A DNA stretch of 49,659 bases, taken from NCBI RefSeq assembly GCF_039532605.1, contig NZ_BAAARY010000020.1, forward strand, positions 1-49,659, given 5' to 3'. The position numbers and the translations under genes are program-made. The stretch comes from Pilimelia columellifera. Its GTDB lineage: Bacteria; Actinomycetota; Actinomycetes; Mycobacteriales; Micromonosporaceae. This document shows, piece after piece, positions 23,791 to 32,347 of this stretch (position 1 is the stretch's first letter; each line of letters opens with the position of its first letter). The notes under the pieces are model-generated. The model worked only from the letters and a program-made list of their open reading frames with translations, was not told the origin of the DNA and did not search any database.

Positions 23791-25079
23791 CGGTTCTCCT
23801 TCGTCTCGGGCAGGTACCGCACGGTGATCCGGCGGTCGGGCGCCAGCGCCTCGGCGGCCAACGCCGAGACGCGTTCGGCCGTCACCGCCTGAAGCGCCGG
23901 CAGCCGCTGCCCGGCCAGGGCCGGGTCGCCGAACTGGGTGGCGTAACGGCCGAGCACGTCGGCCCGCCCGGCGACGGTCTGCGTCTGCCGCCACCACGAC
24001 GAGGTGAGCAGGGCCTGCGCCCGCTCGACCTCCGCGGCGGTGACCCCGTCGGCGAGGACCTCGTCGATCGCGCCCACGAGGCCCGCCTCAAGCTCGTCGC
24101 CGTCCACTCCCGGACGGGCGGTGACGGTGGCGATGACCGGGGCGGGCGCGTGGGCCAGGTCGATCCCGTAGGCGGCCACGTAGTCCGGCTGGGCGATCCG
24201 GACGCCCTCAGCCAGCCGCTGGTACAGCCGGGCGCCACGACCGGCGCCGAGCACCGCCGCCAGCACCGTGGCCGTGTCGTACTCGGGCCGGCCGAACGGC
24301 GCGGTGCGCGCCGACAGGTAGATCCGGGCCGCCGGGACCTCGGCGGTGACGTCCTCGCGGACCGGTCCGGCCAACGGCGCCGGGTCGTGGCCATCCGGCG
24401 GCGGCGGGAAGCCGCCCTTGGCGGGAATGCGACCGAAGTACCGCTCAGCGAGCGAGTAGACCCGCTCCGGCTCGGCGTCCCCGGCGACGGTGAGCACGGC
24501 GTTGTCCGGGGCGTAGTAGGTGGCGTGGAACGCCTGGAACGTGTCGAGGGTGGCGGCGTTGAGGTCGTCCATCGAGCCGATCGTCGCGTGGTGGTACGGA
24601 TGCCCGGCGGGGTACATCAGCGGCAGCAGCCGCAGCCAGAAGTCGCCGTACGGGACGTTCTCGTACCGCTGCCGGCGCTCGTTCTTGACGACGTCCCGCT
24701 GGTTGTCCAGCGTCTCCTGGGTCAGCGCCGGGACCAGGCCCCCCATCCGGTCGGCCTCCAGCCAGAGCATCAACTCCAGGTGCTCGGACGGCACGCTCTC
24801 GAAATAGTTGGTGCGATCCGGGTTGGTGGTGGCGTTGAGGGTGCCGCCGGAACCCTGCACGGCACGCATGTGCTCGGTCTTGGCGACGTTCGCCGAGCCC
24901 TCGAACATGAGGTGTTCGAACAGGTGCGCGAACCCGGTCTGCCCGGGGGGCTCGTGCCGCGAGCCGACGTCATACCAGAGGTTGACGCCCACCACCGGGG
25001 CGTCGTGGTCGGGGCTGACGACAACCCGGAGCCCGTTGTCGAGGCGGGTGGTCTGGATGGGCCACGGGTAGCCGGTCAT
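23787..25079 (-). CDS. M16-family zinc peptidase, catalytic subunit
   Basis: The 430-residue protein carries the inverted zinc motif HLFEH (His52, Glu55, His56), with the distal Glu in VKNERRQRYEN. The substrate-cleft sequences GTLNATTNPDRTNYFE and RNAVLTVAGD-type strand APDNAVLTVAGD are typical of M16B. There is no signal peptide, so it is cytoplasmic. It is coupled by ATGA overlap with the inactive partner, as in actinobacterial and Sphingomonas two-subunit M16B peptidases that degrade or process small peptides. Confidence 0.92.
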   Translation of the reverse strand: MTGYPWPIQTTRLDNGLRVVVSPDHDAPVVGVNLWYDVGSRHEPPGQTGFAHLFEHLMFEGSANVAKTEHMRAVQGSGGTLNATTNPDRTNYFESVPSEHLELMLWLEADRMGGLVPALTQETLDNQRDVVKNERRQRYENVPYGDFWLRLLPLMYPAGHPYHHATIGSMDDLNAATLDTFQAFHATYYAPDNAVLTVAGDAEPERVYSLAERYFGRIPAKGGFPPPPDGHDPAPLAGPVREDVTAEVPAARIYLSARTAPFGRPEYDTATVLAAVLGAGRGARLYQRLAEGVRIAQPDYVAAYGIDLAHAPAPVIATVTARPGVDGDELEAGLVGAIDEVLADGVTAAEVERAQALLTSSWWRQTQTVAGRADVLGRYATQFGDPALAGQRLPALQAVTAERVSALAAEALAPDRRITVRYLPETKENR

Positions 25080-25175
25080 GCGCCCATCTTGCCCGGATCC
25101 CGGCGGCGACGTCAGCAGGCGGCCAAACCAGGGGCATCGGCTCAGGTGGGAGGGCCCGGCCCGGCGTGTCGCCGG

Positions 25176-26510
25176 TCACCCGGTGGGGGTGGGCAGGGTG
25201 GTGCTCATCGTCGGACCGACGCCGGCCCGGCCCGACAGCGGGGTGACCAGCCCCAGTCCGGCCGCTGTGACGCCCGGAAAGACCGCGTTGATGTCACCGA
25301 GCCCGCACCGTCGTTGCAGGATCTCGGCGATAACCGCCCGGTAGTCGGTGGTCCCGGCCAGGTCGCCGCCGACGAGTTGGGCTGGCGCCAGTCCCGGCCA
25401 GCGGCCGTGCACCCGGCCGCCCCGGACGCCGCCGCCGAGCAACAGCATCGCGTTGCCGTGCCCGTGGTCGGCGCCCCGCGAGCCGTTCTCGGCGACCCGT
25501 CTGCCGAACTCGCTGAGGGTCAGCAGGGTCACCCCGGCCAGCCCGGTCGGCCCGAGATCGGCGGCGAACGCGGCGAGCGCCGCCGCCACGTCGGCCAGGT
25601 GGTCGTGGAGACGCTGCCCCTTGACGGGCGTGCCGATGTTCTCGTGGAAGTCCCAGTCGCCAAAGTCCACTGTGGCGGCCATCAGCCCGACCTTGGCCTT
25701 GACGAGCCGGGCGACGTCGCGCAGCGCGGCGCCCAGCTCGCTGTCGGGGTAGACGGCGCCGTTGGCCGGGGTGTAGCCGGCGGAGCGCAGCGCGGCGGTG
25801 GTGGCCAGGGCGGAGTCGACGGCGGCGGCGGGGGTCGCCATCGCGGGCGGGGCGTCGTCGTAGAGGGCCCGCAGGGTGGCCGCCATCGGGCGCCCCGCAG
25901 CCTCGCCGGACAGCGCGAAGTCGTCGAGGGACCGGACACTGAGGTCGGGGGTGGGCCCGGCGAACGCCCGCGGCGTCATCGCCGAGCCGACGGCGACGCC
26001 GTTGAACGGGCTGGTGGCGCCGTTCACGCCGAGCATCCGGTCGAGCCATCCGGTCCGCAGCGAGGTGCCGGCGGCGGCCCGTTCCATCTCCTCCATCGCC
26101 TGGAAGTGGGACCGGGTGGGGTTCGGCTGTCCGACGGCGTGGACGGCGCCGAGCGTGCCTGCCTGCCAGAACGGCAGCAACGGCGCCATCGCCGGGTGCA
26201 GGCCGAACATGACGTCCGCGCCGAGCAGCATCGACCTGGGCACGCCGATCTGCGGGCGGGCCAGGTAGTAGTTCGGGTCGCCGTGCGGGACGACGACGTT
26301 GAGCCCGTCAAAGCCGCCGCGCAGCGACAGCACGACCAGGACGTCGCCCTGGTAGCCAGAGTCGGCGAAGGCCAGCGAGGTGGACAGGGTGTCGGCGGCC
26401 AGCCCGCCGAACGCGCCGGCGGCGCCGACGGCCAGGGCGCGGCCGAGCAGGCCGCGTCGGGTCATTCCGGTGGCCCGCTCGTGTTCGGGGCAGCCGCAGG
26501 GTGTGGTCAT
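25176..26510 (-). CDS. DUF1501 Tat-exported protein
   Basis: The 444-residue protein has a twin-arginine signal (GMTRRGLLGRALAVGAAGAF, about residues 15-34) and the DUF1501 core: LVVLSLRGGFDGLNVVVPHG, FGLHPAMAPL and SEFGRRVAENGSRGADHGHG. The family is a distant relative of alkaline phosphatase/sulfatase-like proteins and is nearly always paired with DUF1800. ATG 26510 is 8 bp after the DUF1800 stop. The same frame stays open to 28910, but codons beyond 26510 are out of phase with the real DUF1800 gene. The substrate of the pair is unknown. Confidence 0.92.
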   Translation of the reverse strand: MTTPCGCPEHERATGMTRRGLLGRALAVGAAGAFGGLAADTLSTSLAFADSGYQGDVLVVLSLRGGFDGLNVVVPHGDPNYYLARPQIGVPRSMLLGADVMFGLHPAMAPLLPFWQAGTLGAVHAVGQPNPTRSHFQAMEEMERAAAGTSLRTGWLDRMLGVNGATSPFNGVAVGSAMTPRAFAGPTPDLSVRSLDDFALSGEAAGRPMAATLRALYDDAPPAMATPAAAVDSALATTAALRSAGYTPANGAVYPDSELGAALRDVARLVKAKVGLMAATVDFGDWDFHENIGTPVKGQRLHDHLADVAAALAAFAADLGPTGLAGVTLLTLSEFGRRVAENGSRGADHGHGNAMLLLGGGVRGGRVHGRWPGLAPAQLVGGDLAGTTDYRAVIAEILQRRCGLGDINAVFPGVTAAGLGLVTPLSGRAGVGPTMSTTLPTPTG

Positions 26511-26518
26511 CGTGAGGG

Positions 26519-28246
26519 TCACCTGGCCTGGAAGTAGGGGGAATCGAGGATGAGCGCGACCAGGTACGGGAACGCCCAGGTCGCGGCGGCGTCGGTGGCG
26601 CGCAGGGCGCTGCCGGGGGTTTTGCCGTAGAAGGCGGCGAGCGCCGTCCGGTGTCGTTCGGCGACGACCACGCCGAGCAGCCGGCGGGTCAAGGCGTCGA
26701 CCAGCCCGCCGTAGGTGGCCGGCAGCGGCCCGGCCAGGTGCGCCAGCATCGACGCGGGGCGGGTGAGCTGTTTGGGCCACCAGCCGGCGGCGAGGTTGAG
26801 GTTCTCGTTCCATCGGCCCAGGAGTCCGGCCGGTGACGCCCAGGCGGCCGCGACATCGGGGTAGCCGTTTGGCGGGTGCCAGGCCATGGGCGCCTGACCG
26901 AGGGAGTCGACCATCCAGTACAGCGAGCGCAGCCCGTGCCAGCCCGGGTTGCTGACGGTCTTCTGCTCGGGGGCCAGCCCGAGGGCGCGGATGGTCGCGA
27001 TGACGCCTTCGTACGGGGTCCGGACCTTGCCCCCGGCGGCGGCGGCGAACTCGGCGGATCTGAACAGCTCCCGCAGCACCGGCTTGATCGCCGTCCCGTT
27101 CGCCAGGTACACGGCCGCGAGCCGGTCGACAAGCGGTTGCGGCGGGTCGTCGGCGACGAACCGCACGCACAGTTTGCGGGCGAGGCGGGCAGCTGTCGCC
27201 GGGTGCGACGCGAGGTGATCGAGCATGGCCATCGCGGCGGCCTCGCCGCCGCCGGCGGTGCTGTTGGCGTGGCTGAAGCCGAGCACCTTCACCGCCCCGA
27301 CCGCGTGGCTGGTGGACGAGTACCGGTACAGCCCGTTGTTGGTGTCGGTGGTGAGTCCGGTGAGGAGCCGGGCGGCGTTCTGCACATCGTCCTCGGTGTG
27401 GATGAGGCCGACGGTGTGCAGCTCCATCAGCTCGCGGGCGTAGTTCTCGTTCGGCCGGGTCTTGGTGGACGAGCGGTTGTCCAGGTAGTTGAGCATCGCC
27501 GGATGTTTGGCGCTGGCCTTGAGCATGTCCGCGAATCGGCCCAGGGTGTGCGGGCGGATGACGGCGCGGTCGTAGTCGGGCCGGTTGTCCCAGCCCTGGT
27601 CGAACGGGCAGGTGACGTTGAGGTGGTTCGACCAGAAGTCGACCATGACCTCGAAGAGCTGTCGTCGGCTCCAGGCGGCGCGGGCGACGGCCGCGTAGCC
27701 GACCTGGTACATCGCCTCCCACCCGTACTTGACCATCCGCCCGGCGGTGACCTCGCCACGGACCTGGGTGATCGTCATGCGGGCCATGGGCAGGCGGGTG
27801 AGCAGGTCGTCGCAGACCGGGTCGGCGATGGCGGCGGGGTCGAGTTGGCGCTCGATCCAGGCGGCGGCGCCCAGGGTCCGGACCTCGGTGAGGGATTCGG
27901 GGGTGGCGCCGTAGGTGGCGCGGCGCAGCAGGTGGGTCAGGGGGTCGGCGTCGACGAGGCCTGACGCGAGCGTCGTTCCGGTGGTGTTCGCGCTGGCCGT
28001 GGGCAGTCCGGCGGCCGCCGCTGTGCCGGCCGGCGCCGCGCTGGGAGTCAAAGGCGTCGCGCTGGGAGTCAGCGGCGCGGCGCTGGGGGTCAGGGCGGCG
28101 ACGCCGGCCGCGCCGTTCATCGCCGCGCCGCCGGCGGGGGCGCCGGTCACGGGCCGGCCCAGCAGTCGGGTGGCGCCGAGGACGCCGAGCCCGGCGGCGG
28201 CCGCGCCGGTGAGGACGTTGCGGCGGGACGTGCTGTGCTTGGTCAT
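26519..28246 (-). CDS. DUF1800 Tat-exported protein
   Basis: The 575-residue protein starts with a twin-arginine signal (TSRRNVLTGAAAAGLGVLGA). An Ala/Pro/Thr linker follows with three LTPSA(A/T)P repeats, then the DUF1800 domain (about 100-570). Landmarks are HLLRRATYGATPESL, DFWSNHLNVT, RPNENYARELMELHTVG and RKLCVRFVADDPPQP. It is the upstream gene of the DUF1800-DUF1501 pair, with 8 bp between them. Function is unknown, though the pair is common in secreted, surface-linked clusters. Confidence 0.92.
   Translation of the reverse strand: MTKHSTSRRNVLTGAAAAGLGVLGATRLLGRPVTGAPAGGAAMNGAAGVAALTPSAAPLTPSATPLTPSAAPAGTAAAAGLPTASANTTGTTLASGLVDADPLTHLLRRATYGATPESLTEVRTLGAAAWIERQLDPAAIADPVCDDLLTRLPMARMTITQVRGEVTAGRMVKYGWEAMYQVGYAAVARAAWSRRQLFEVMVDFWSNHLNVTCPFDQGWDNRPDYDRAVIRPHTLGRFADMLKASAKHPAMLNYLDNRSSTKTRPNENYARELMELHTVGLIHTEDDVQNAARLLTGLTTDTNNGLYRYSSTSHAVGAVKVLGFSHANSTAGGGEAAAMAMLDHLASHPATAARLARKLCVRFVADDPPQPLVDRLAAVYLANGTAIKPVLRELFRSAEFAAAAGGKVRTPYEGVIATIRALGLAPEQKTVSNPGWHGLRSLYWMVDSLGQAPMAWHPPNGYPDVAAAWASPAGLLGRWNENLNLAAGWWPKQLTRPASMLAHLAGPLPATYGGLVDALTRRLLGVVVAERHRTALAAFYGKTPGSALRATDAAATWAFPYLVALILDSPYFQAR
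28040..28102 (-). repeat. Three 21-bp tandem repeats coding LTPSAxP
   Basis: Units begin at 28040, 28061 and 28082 with GCTGGG(A/G)GTCA. They code, on the minus strand, for three LTPSA(A/T)P heptads in the linker of the DUF1800 protein. This in-frame array could change copy number between strains. Confidence 0.75.
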
Positions 28247-28333
28247 TGCCCATTGATCGACCGGCGCGGGGGGTGTCCTGATGTTCTGGCGGCGGGCGCC
28301 ACCCACCCGCAACCGGTCTGCACCCGGTGCGGC

Positions 28334-28780
28334 CTACTGCCGGGGCTGCTGGGACTGCCACCACACCAGTACCGGCGGCGCCGTCAGCTCCAGAACGGTC
28401 GCCGCCTGGAATAGCAGGTGGGGCTGCCCGTGGACCGCCATGGCCAGCAGCCGGGCGAGCCCACCGACGAAGACAGTCGCGCACAGGGCCCGCAACGGCC
28501 AGGTAGCGCGCTCGACCCTCGGGATGATCCACACGATGAGCAGTCCAGCTGCCAGCCAGAACGTGGCGAAGTAACGGTAGTTGCTCTCGATGTTCGCGTC
28601 GGCCGTCGGCCGCCCCGGAAGAACACCTACCCCCAGAAGCAGGTCCATCAGACCGGTGACGAGCGGAATGCAGGCCAGCGCCCCCAACGTGATTTGCAGG
28701 CCGATCCGCGACCTGCCACCGGAGCGCCCGCTGCCCGGCGTCGCGGTCGGCCGACGGTCCGCCGGGTCTGTGACGCTCAT
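28334..28780 (-). CDS. DUF4345-like integral membrane protein
   Basis: The 148-residue protein has a disordered N-terminus of about 25 residues and four helices (LGALACIPLVTGLMDLLLGV, FWLAAGLLIVWIIP, LCATVFVGGLARLLAMAVHG, VLELTAPPVLVWW). The YFATFWLAAGL and GGLARLLAMAVHGQPH patterns are those of DUF4345. Start ATG 28780 has GGAGGGAG about six bases upstream. It lies 87 bp before the DUF1800 gene on the same strand, so co-transcription is possible. Confidence 0.8.
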   Translation of the reverse strand: MSVTDPADRRPTATPGSGRSGGRSRIGLQITLGALACIPLVTGLMDLLLGVGVLPGRPTADANIESNYRYFATFWLAAGLLIVWIIPRVERATWPLRALCATVFVGGLARLLAMAVHGQPHLLFQAATVLELTAPPVLVWWQSQQPRQ

Positions 28781-29276
28781 TGGACTCCCTCCGTGACCGG
28801 CCGCGGGGCCCGGCCGTCTGCCGGCATCCTGTCACCGGCGGGCTCCCGGCGCTGTCCCGAACTCCGCGGGAGGCGCCGCGACATCCGCGGACATTGGCGC
28901 CGGGTGGCACGCACGTTGCCCGCTGCCTGGCGCCGGGCGCGATCCTCTGGCACCATCGAGCCCGTGACCGCGCCGACGACCGCCGCCCGGGCCTCCCGGC
29001 TCGCTGACGGCTGCGGCCCCGCCGGCCACGTTCTCGCCGGGCCGGCCCTCGTCGGGCCGCACGATGGGGGCGTTCGGCTGGTCAGCCGCCGGCACATCGA
29101 CCTCGGGCGCTTTCGCAGCGCCATCTGTCCGGCTTCCTGAACCGCCGCCGGGATCCGTTACCGGACGCGACGCGTGAGCGCGCCTTCGCTCCGGCGGCTG
29201 GTCAGCCCCGCCGCCCGGCGGCCGCGACCTGACCGGACCTCCGCGACGCGGTCGCGGACCCAGCCCCGAGGACGCC
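28781..29276. other. Gap upstream of the mec-cysO cluster
   Basis: The ~500 bp lies between divergent genes. Several frames are open only because of high GC, and none has a recognisable product, although a 58-codon plus-strand frame ending at 29140 with GTG at about 28964 cannot be excluded. The promoter of the cysteine cluster must lie here, but I see no clear consensus. Confidence 0.35.
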
Positions 29277-29744
29277 ATGCCCAGCTCAGCGCCAACGCCC
29301 GAGCAACTTGCCGAGATCTTCGACCACGCCCTGGACGCCTACCCGTCCGAGTGCTGCGGCTTCGTCCGCGTCAGCGGGGCCCGGCGCTGCCGCAACATCC
29401 GTGACCAGTGGCACGGGCGGCGGGACGACGCCGGCGACCGCACCACCGCCACCGGATACGCGTTCGACCTCGGCGCGCTCCAGGAGCTGGCTGACTCCTT
29501 CGACGGGGACGACCCGGTGCTGGTCGTCTACCACTCCCACCCGGACGTGGGCGCGTACTTCAGCGACGAGGACGCCCGGTTCGCCGTTCTCGACGGTCAG
29601 CCTGTGTACCCGGTCGACCACCTGGTCGTCGACGCCACCGCCGACGGGGCGCGCGGCGCCAGGCTGTTCCGGTTCGTGCCGGAGCGGGGCCGCTACGTCG
29701 CGGTGGAGACGTTCGGCGCCCCGCGTCCCGAACGCCTGCCGTGA
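29277..29744 (+). CDS. mec: JAMM/MPN metallopeptidase Mec (CysO-cysteine peptidase)
   Basis: The 155-residue zinc peptidase has the JAMM motif complete: His86 and His88 in VYHSHPDVG, then Ser96 and Asp99 in FSDED, with upstream Glu25 in PSECCGF. In mycobacteria Mec hydrolyses CysO-cysteine, releasing cysteine and restoring CysO. The following genes encode exactly those partners. ATG 29277 has GAGGA about five bases upstream. The reaction is inferred from mycobacterial work; the context makes it strong. Confidence 0.92.
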   Translation: MPSSAPTPEQLAEIFDHALDAYPSECCGFVRVSGARRCRNIRDQWHGRRDDAGDRTTATGYAFDLGALQELADSFDGDDPVLVVYHSHPDVGAYFSDEDARFAVLDGQPVYPVDHLVVDATADGARGARLFRFVPERGRYVAVETFGAPRPERLP

Positions 29745-29801
29745 CCCCGAACGCCTGCACCGACCCCGAGCGCGTTGGCAAGATCTACGAAGGAGCGACA
29801 G

Positions 29802-30077
29802 ATGAGCGTCACCGTCACTATTCCGACCATCCTGCGCCCGGTCACCGGGGGCGAGAAGACCGTCCACGGGGTCGGCTCGACGTTGGCCGGCCTGCTGGCC
29901 GACCTCGACGGCCGGCACCCTGGCCTGTCCGGCCGGCTCCTTGACGCCGAGGGCGCGCTGCACCGATTCGTCAACGTCTACGTCAACGACGAGGACGTGC
30001 GCTTCACCGGCCAGCTCGACACGCCGGTCGGCGACGGCGACACGGTGACGATCCTGCCCGCGGTCGCCGGCGGCTGA
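29802..30077 (+). CDS. cysO: Sulfur-carrier protein CysO (ThiS/MoaD family)
   Basis: The 91-residue ubiquitin-like protein ends in VTILPAVAGG. The C-terminal Gly-Gly is adenylated and turned into a thiocarboxylate, which delivers sulfur to O-phosphoserine via CysM. The beta-grasp pattern (VTVTIPTILRPVTGGEKTV, LASLL-type helix, FVNVYVNDEDVRF) is intact. ATG 29802 follows AAGGAG. It lies 57 bp after mec and 88 bp before moeZ. Confidence 0.93.
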   Translation: MSVTVTIPTILRPVTGGEKTVHGVGSTLAGLLADLDGRHPGLSGRLLDAEGALHRFVNVYVNDEDVRFTGQLDTPVGDGDTVTILPAVAGG

Positions 30078-30165
30078 CCGGCCGCTGCCGCCCCAACTGG
30101 ACCCGCCGTCGATGACCCGCTCCGCCCATGACCCGCTGCCGTCCCAATGATTCGTGAGGTCTGAC

Positions 30166-31347
30166 GTGTCACTGCCACCGCTGGTCGAGCCGACCGCCGA
30201 ACTGTCCATCGACGAGGTCCGCCGCTACTCCCGGCACCTGATCATTCCGGATGTGCGGGTAGAGGGTCAGCGCCGGCTGAAAGCCGCCCGGGTGCTCTGC
30301 GTGGGCGCCGGCGGACTGGGTTCGCCCGCGCTTATGTACCTGGCCGCCGCGGGCGTGGGCACGCTCGGGATCGTGGAGTTCGACACGGTCGACGAGTCGA
30401 ACCTGCAACGGCAGATCATCCACGGCCAGTCGGACATCGGACGTCCGAAGGCCGAGTCCGCCGCCGCGTCGATCAGGGAGATCAACCCGCACGTCGAGGT
30501 GGTCCTTCACCCGGTCGCTTTGGATCGGGAGAATGTCCGGGAGATCTTCGCCCAGTACGACCTCATCGTCGACGGCACCGACAACTTCGCCACCCGGTAC
30601 CTGGTCAATGACGCGGCGGTGCTGCTCGGTAAGCCGTACGTGTGGGGTTCGATCTACCGGTTCGACGGGCAGGCTTCGGTGTTCTGGGCGGAGCACGGCC
30701 CCTGCTACCGCTGCCTGTATCCCGAGCCCCCGCCGCCCGGCATGGTCCCCTCGTGCGCCGAGGGCGGGGTGCTCGGCGTGTTGTGCGCGTCGATCGGGTC
30801 GATCCAGGTCACCGAGGCGATCAAACTGCTGACCGGGATCGGCGAGCCGCTGGTCGGCTCGCTCATGGTGTACGACGCGCTGGAGATGAGTTACCGCAAG
30901 ATCAGGGTCCGCAAGGACCCGGCCTGCGACCTGTGCGGCCCCGACGCCACCCAGACGGACCTGCTGGCCGACTACGACGACTTCTGTGGCGCCCTCTCCG
31001 CCGAGGCGGCCGACGCCACGGCCACCGCGACCATCACCGCCGTCGAGCTGCGCGAGTGGCGCGACGCCGGCAAGGACTTCCTGCTCATCGACGTGCGGGA
31101 GCCGGCCGAGTACGACATCGTCCGGATCCCCGGCAGTCAGCTTGTTCCCAAGGGGGACATCGTCTCCGGGGCCGCTCTGGCGGGGCTGCCGCAGGACCGG
31201 CAGCTCGTCCTGCACTGCAAGTCGGGCGTCCGGTCCGCCGAGGCGCTGGCGGCGCTGCACGCTGCCGGGTTCCGCGACGCCGTCCACGTCCACGGCGGCG
31301 TCCTGGCCTGGGTGCGCGACGTCGATCCCAGCCTGCCGACCTACTGA
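30166..31347 (+). CDS. moeZ: MoeZ: MoeB-type adenylyl/sulfurtransferase with rhodanese domain
   Basis: The 393-residue fusion has an E1-like adenylation domain (about 15-265). Its ATP loop is GAGGLGSP near residue 48, its zinc ligands are in CYRCLYPEP and ACDLCGP, and its catalytic Cys region is MVPSCAEGGVLG. A rhodanese domain follows (about 290-390) with active Cys351 in HCKSGVRSAEA. It activates CysO and loads sulfur onto it; the same enzyme can serve molybdopterin synthase small subunits. GTG 30166 is chosen because GAGGT is just upstream; GTG 30154 remains possible. Confidence 0.93.
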   Translation: MSLPPLVEPTAELSIDEVRRYSRHLIIPDVRVEGQRRLKAARVLCVGAGGLGSPALMYLAAAGVGTLGIVEFDTVDESNLQRQIIHGQSDIGRPKAESAAASIREINPHVEVVLHPVALDRENVREIFAQYDLIVDGTDNFATRYLVNDAAVLLGKPYVWGSIYRFDGQASVFWAEHGPCYRCLYPEPPPPGMVPSCAEGGVLGVLCASIGSIQVTEAIKLLTGIGEPLVGSLMVYDALEMSYRKIRVRKDPACDLCGPDATQTDLLADYDDFCGALSAEAADATATATITAVELREWRDAGKDFLLIDVREPAEYDIVRIPGSQLVPKGDIVSGAALAGLPQDRQLVLHCKSGVRSAEALAALHAAGFRDAVHVHGGVLAWVRDVDPSLPTY

Positions 31348-31381
31348 TCCGCACCGGCCACCCCCACCGAGAGCTGACGAC

Positions 31382-32347
31382 ATGGCGCGCTACGACAATC
31401 CGCTCGACGCCAGCGGCGATACCCCGCTGGTGCGGCTGCGCTCGCTGGCCCCGCAGACGGCGCCCGGGGCCCCCGAGGTGCGGGTGTGGGCGAAGCTGGA
31501 GGACCGCAACCCGACCGGCAGCGTCAAGGACCGGGCGGCGCTGGCCATGGTCGCCGCCGCCGAGGACGACGGCCGGCTCAAGCCCGGCGCGACGCTGCTG
31601 GAGCCGACCAGCGGGAACACCGGCATCGCCCTGGCGATGATCGCCGCGGTGCGCGGCTACCGGCTGATCTGCGTCATGCCCGAGAACGTCTCTCCTGAGC
31701 GGGTGTCGCTGCTGACCGCCTACGGCGCGCAGATCGAGTTCTCCCCGGCGGCTGGCGGCTCCAACGGGGCGGTCGCCAAAGCCCGTGCGATGGCGGCTGA
31801 GAATCCCGAATGGGTCCTGCTGTTCCAGTACGGCAACGAGGCCAACGCCCGCGCCCACTACGAGGGGACCGGCCCGGAGGTGCTCCGCGACCTGCCGACG
31901 GTGACCCACTTCGTCGCGGGCCTGGGCACCACCGGCACCCTCATGGGGGTGGGCCGCTACCTGCGTGAACACCAGCCGGGCGTGCAGATCGTCGCCGCCG
32001 AGCCCCGGTACGGGGAGCTGGTGTACGGCCTACGCAACATCGACGAAGGCTACGTGCCGGAGCTGTACGACGCGTCGGTGCTCAGCCGACGGTTCAGCGT
32101 CGGCGCCGAGGACGCCGTCCGGCGCGCCCGGGAGCTGCTGCGAGGCGAGGGGTTGTTCGTCGGGCTGTCATCCGGGGCGGCGGCGCAGGTGGCCGCGGTC
32201 CTGGCCCGGCAGGCGGCGCGGGACGGCAGGGCCGCCGACATCGTCTTCCTGGTGGCCGACGGCGGGTGGAAGTACCTGTCGACTGGCGCCTACACCGGCG
32301 ACGCCGACGACGCCGTCACCTTGCTGGCCGGGCAGGTCTGGGCGTAG
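31382..32347 (+). CDS. cysM: CysM: O-phosphoserine (CysO-dependent) cysteine synthase
   Basis: The 321-residue fold type II PLP enzyme has Lys49 in TGSVKDRAAL as the Schiff-base lysine. The phosphate and substrate loops are EPTSGNTGIALAM and GLGTTGTLMGVGRYL, and SSGAAAQ occurs near the C-terminus. In mycobacteria CysM makes CysO-cysteine from O-phosphoserine and CysO thiocarboxylate. Its place after cysO and moeZ supports that over ordinary O-acetylserine sulfhydrylation. ATG 31382 lies 34 bp after moeZ. Its 3' end overlaps the convergent EamA gene by 32 bp. Confidence 0.94.
   Translation: MARYDNPLDASGDTPLVRLRSLAPQTAPGAPEVRVWAKLEDRNPTGSVKDRAALAMVAAAEDDGRLKPGATLLEPTSGNTGIALAMIAAVRGYRLICVMPENVSPERVSLLTAYGAQIEFSPAAGGSNGAVAKARAMAAENPEWVLLFQYGNEANARAHYEGTGPEVLRDLPTVTHFVAGLGTTGTLMGVGRYLREHQPGVQIVAAEPRYGELVYGLRNIDEGYVPELYDASVLSRRFSVGAEDAVRRARELLRGEGLFVGLSSGAAAQVAAVLARQAARDGRAADIVFLVADGGWKYLSTGAYTGDADDAVTLLAGQVWA

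Noticed and set aside
24150..26537. A 795-codon plus-strand open frame
   Set aside because: It is antisense to the M16 and DUF1501 genes, with no start context or domain.
25176..28910. A 1244-codon open frame on the minus strand
   Set aside because: Only the part to 26510 is DUF1501. The rest overlaps the DUF1800 gene in another frame, is rich in Arg/Pro/Gly/Ala, and has no domain; it is open because of high GC.
28832..29278. A 148-codon minus-strand frame before mec
   Set aside because: Low-complexity Gly/Pro/Arg protein without any domain; typical GC artefact.
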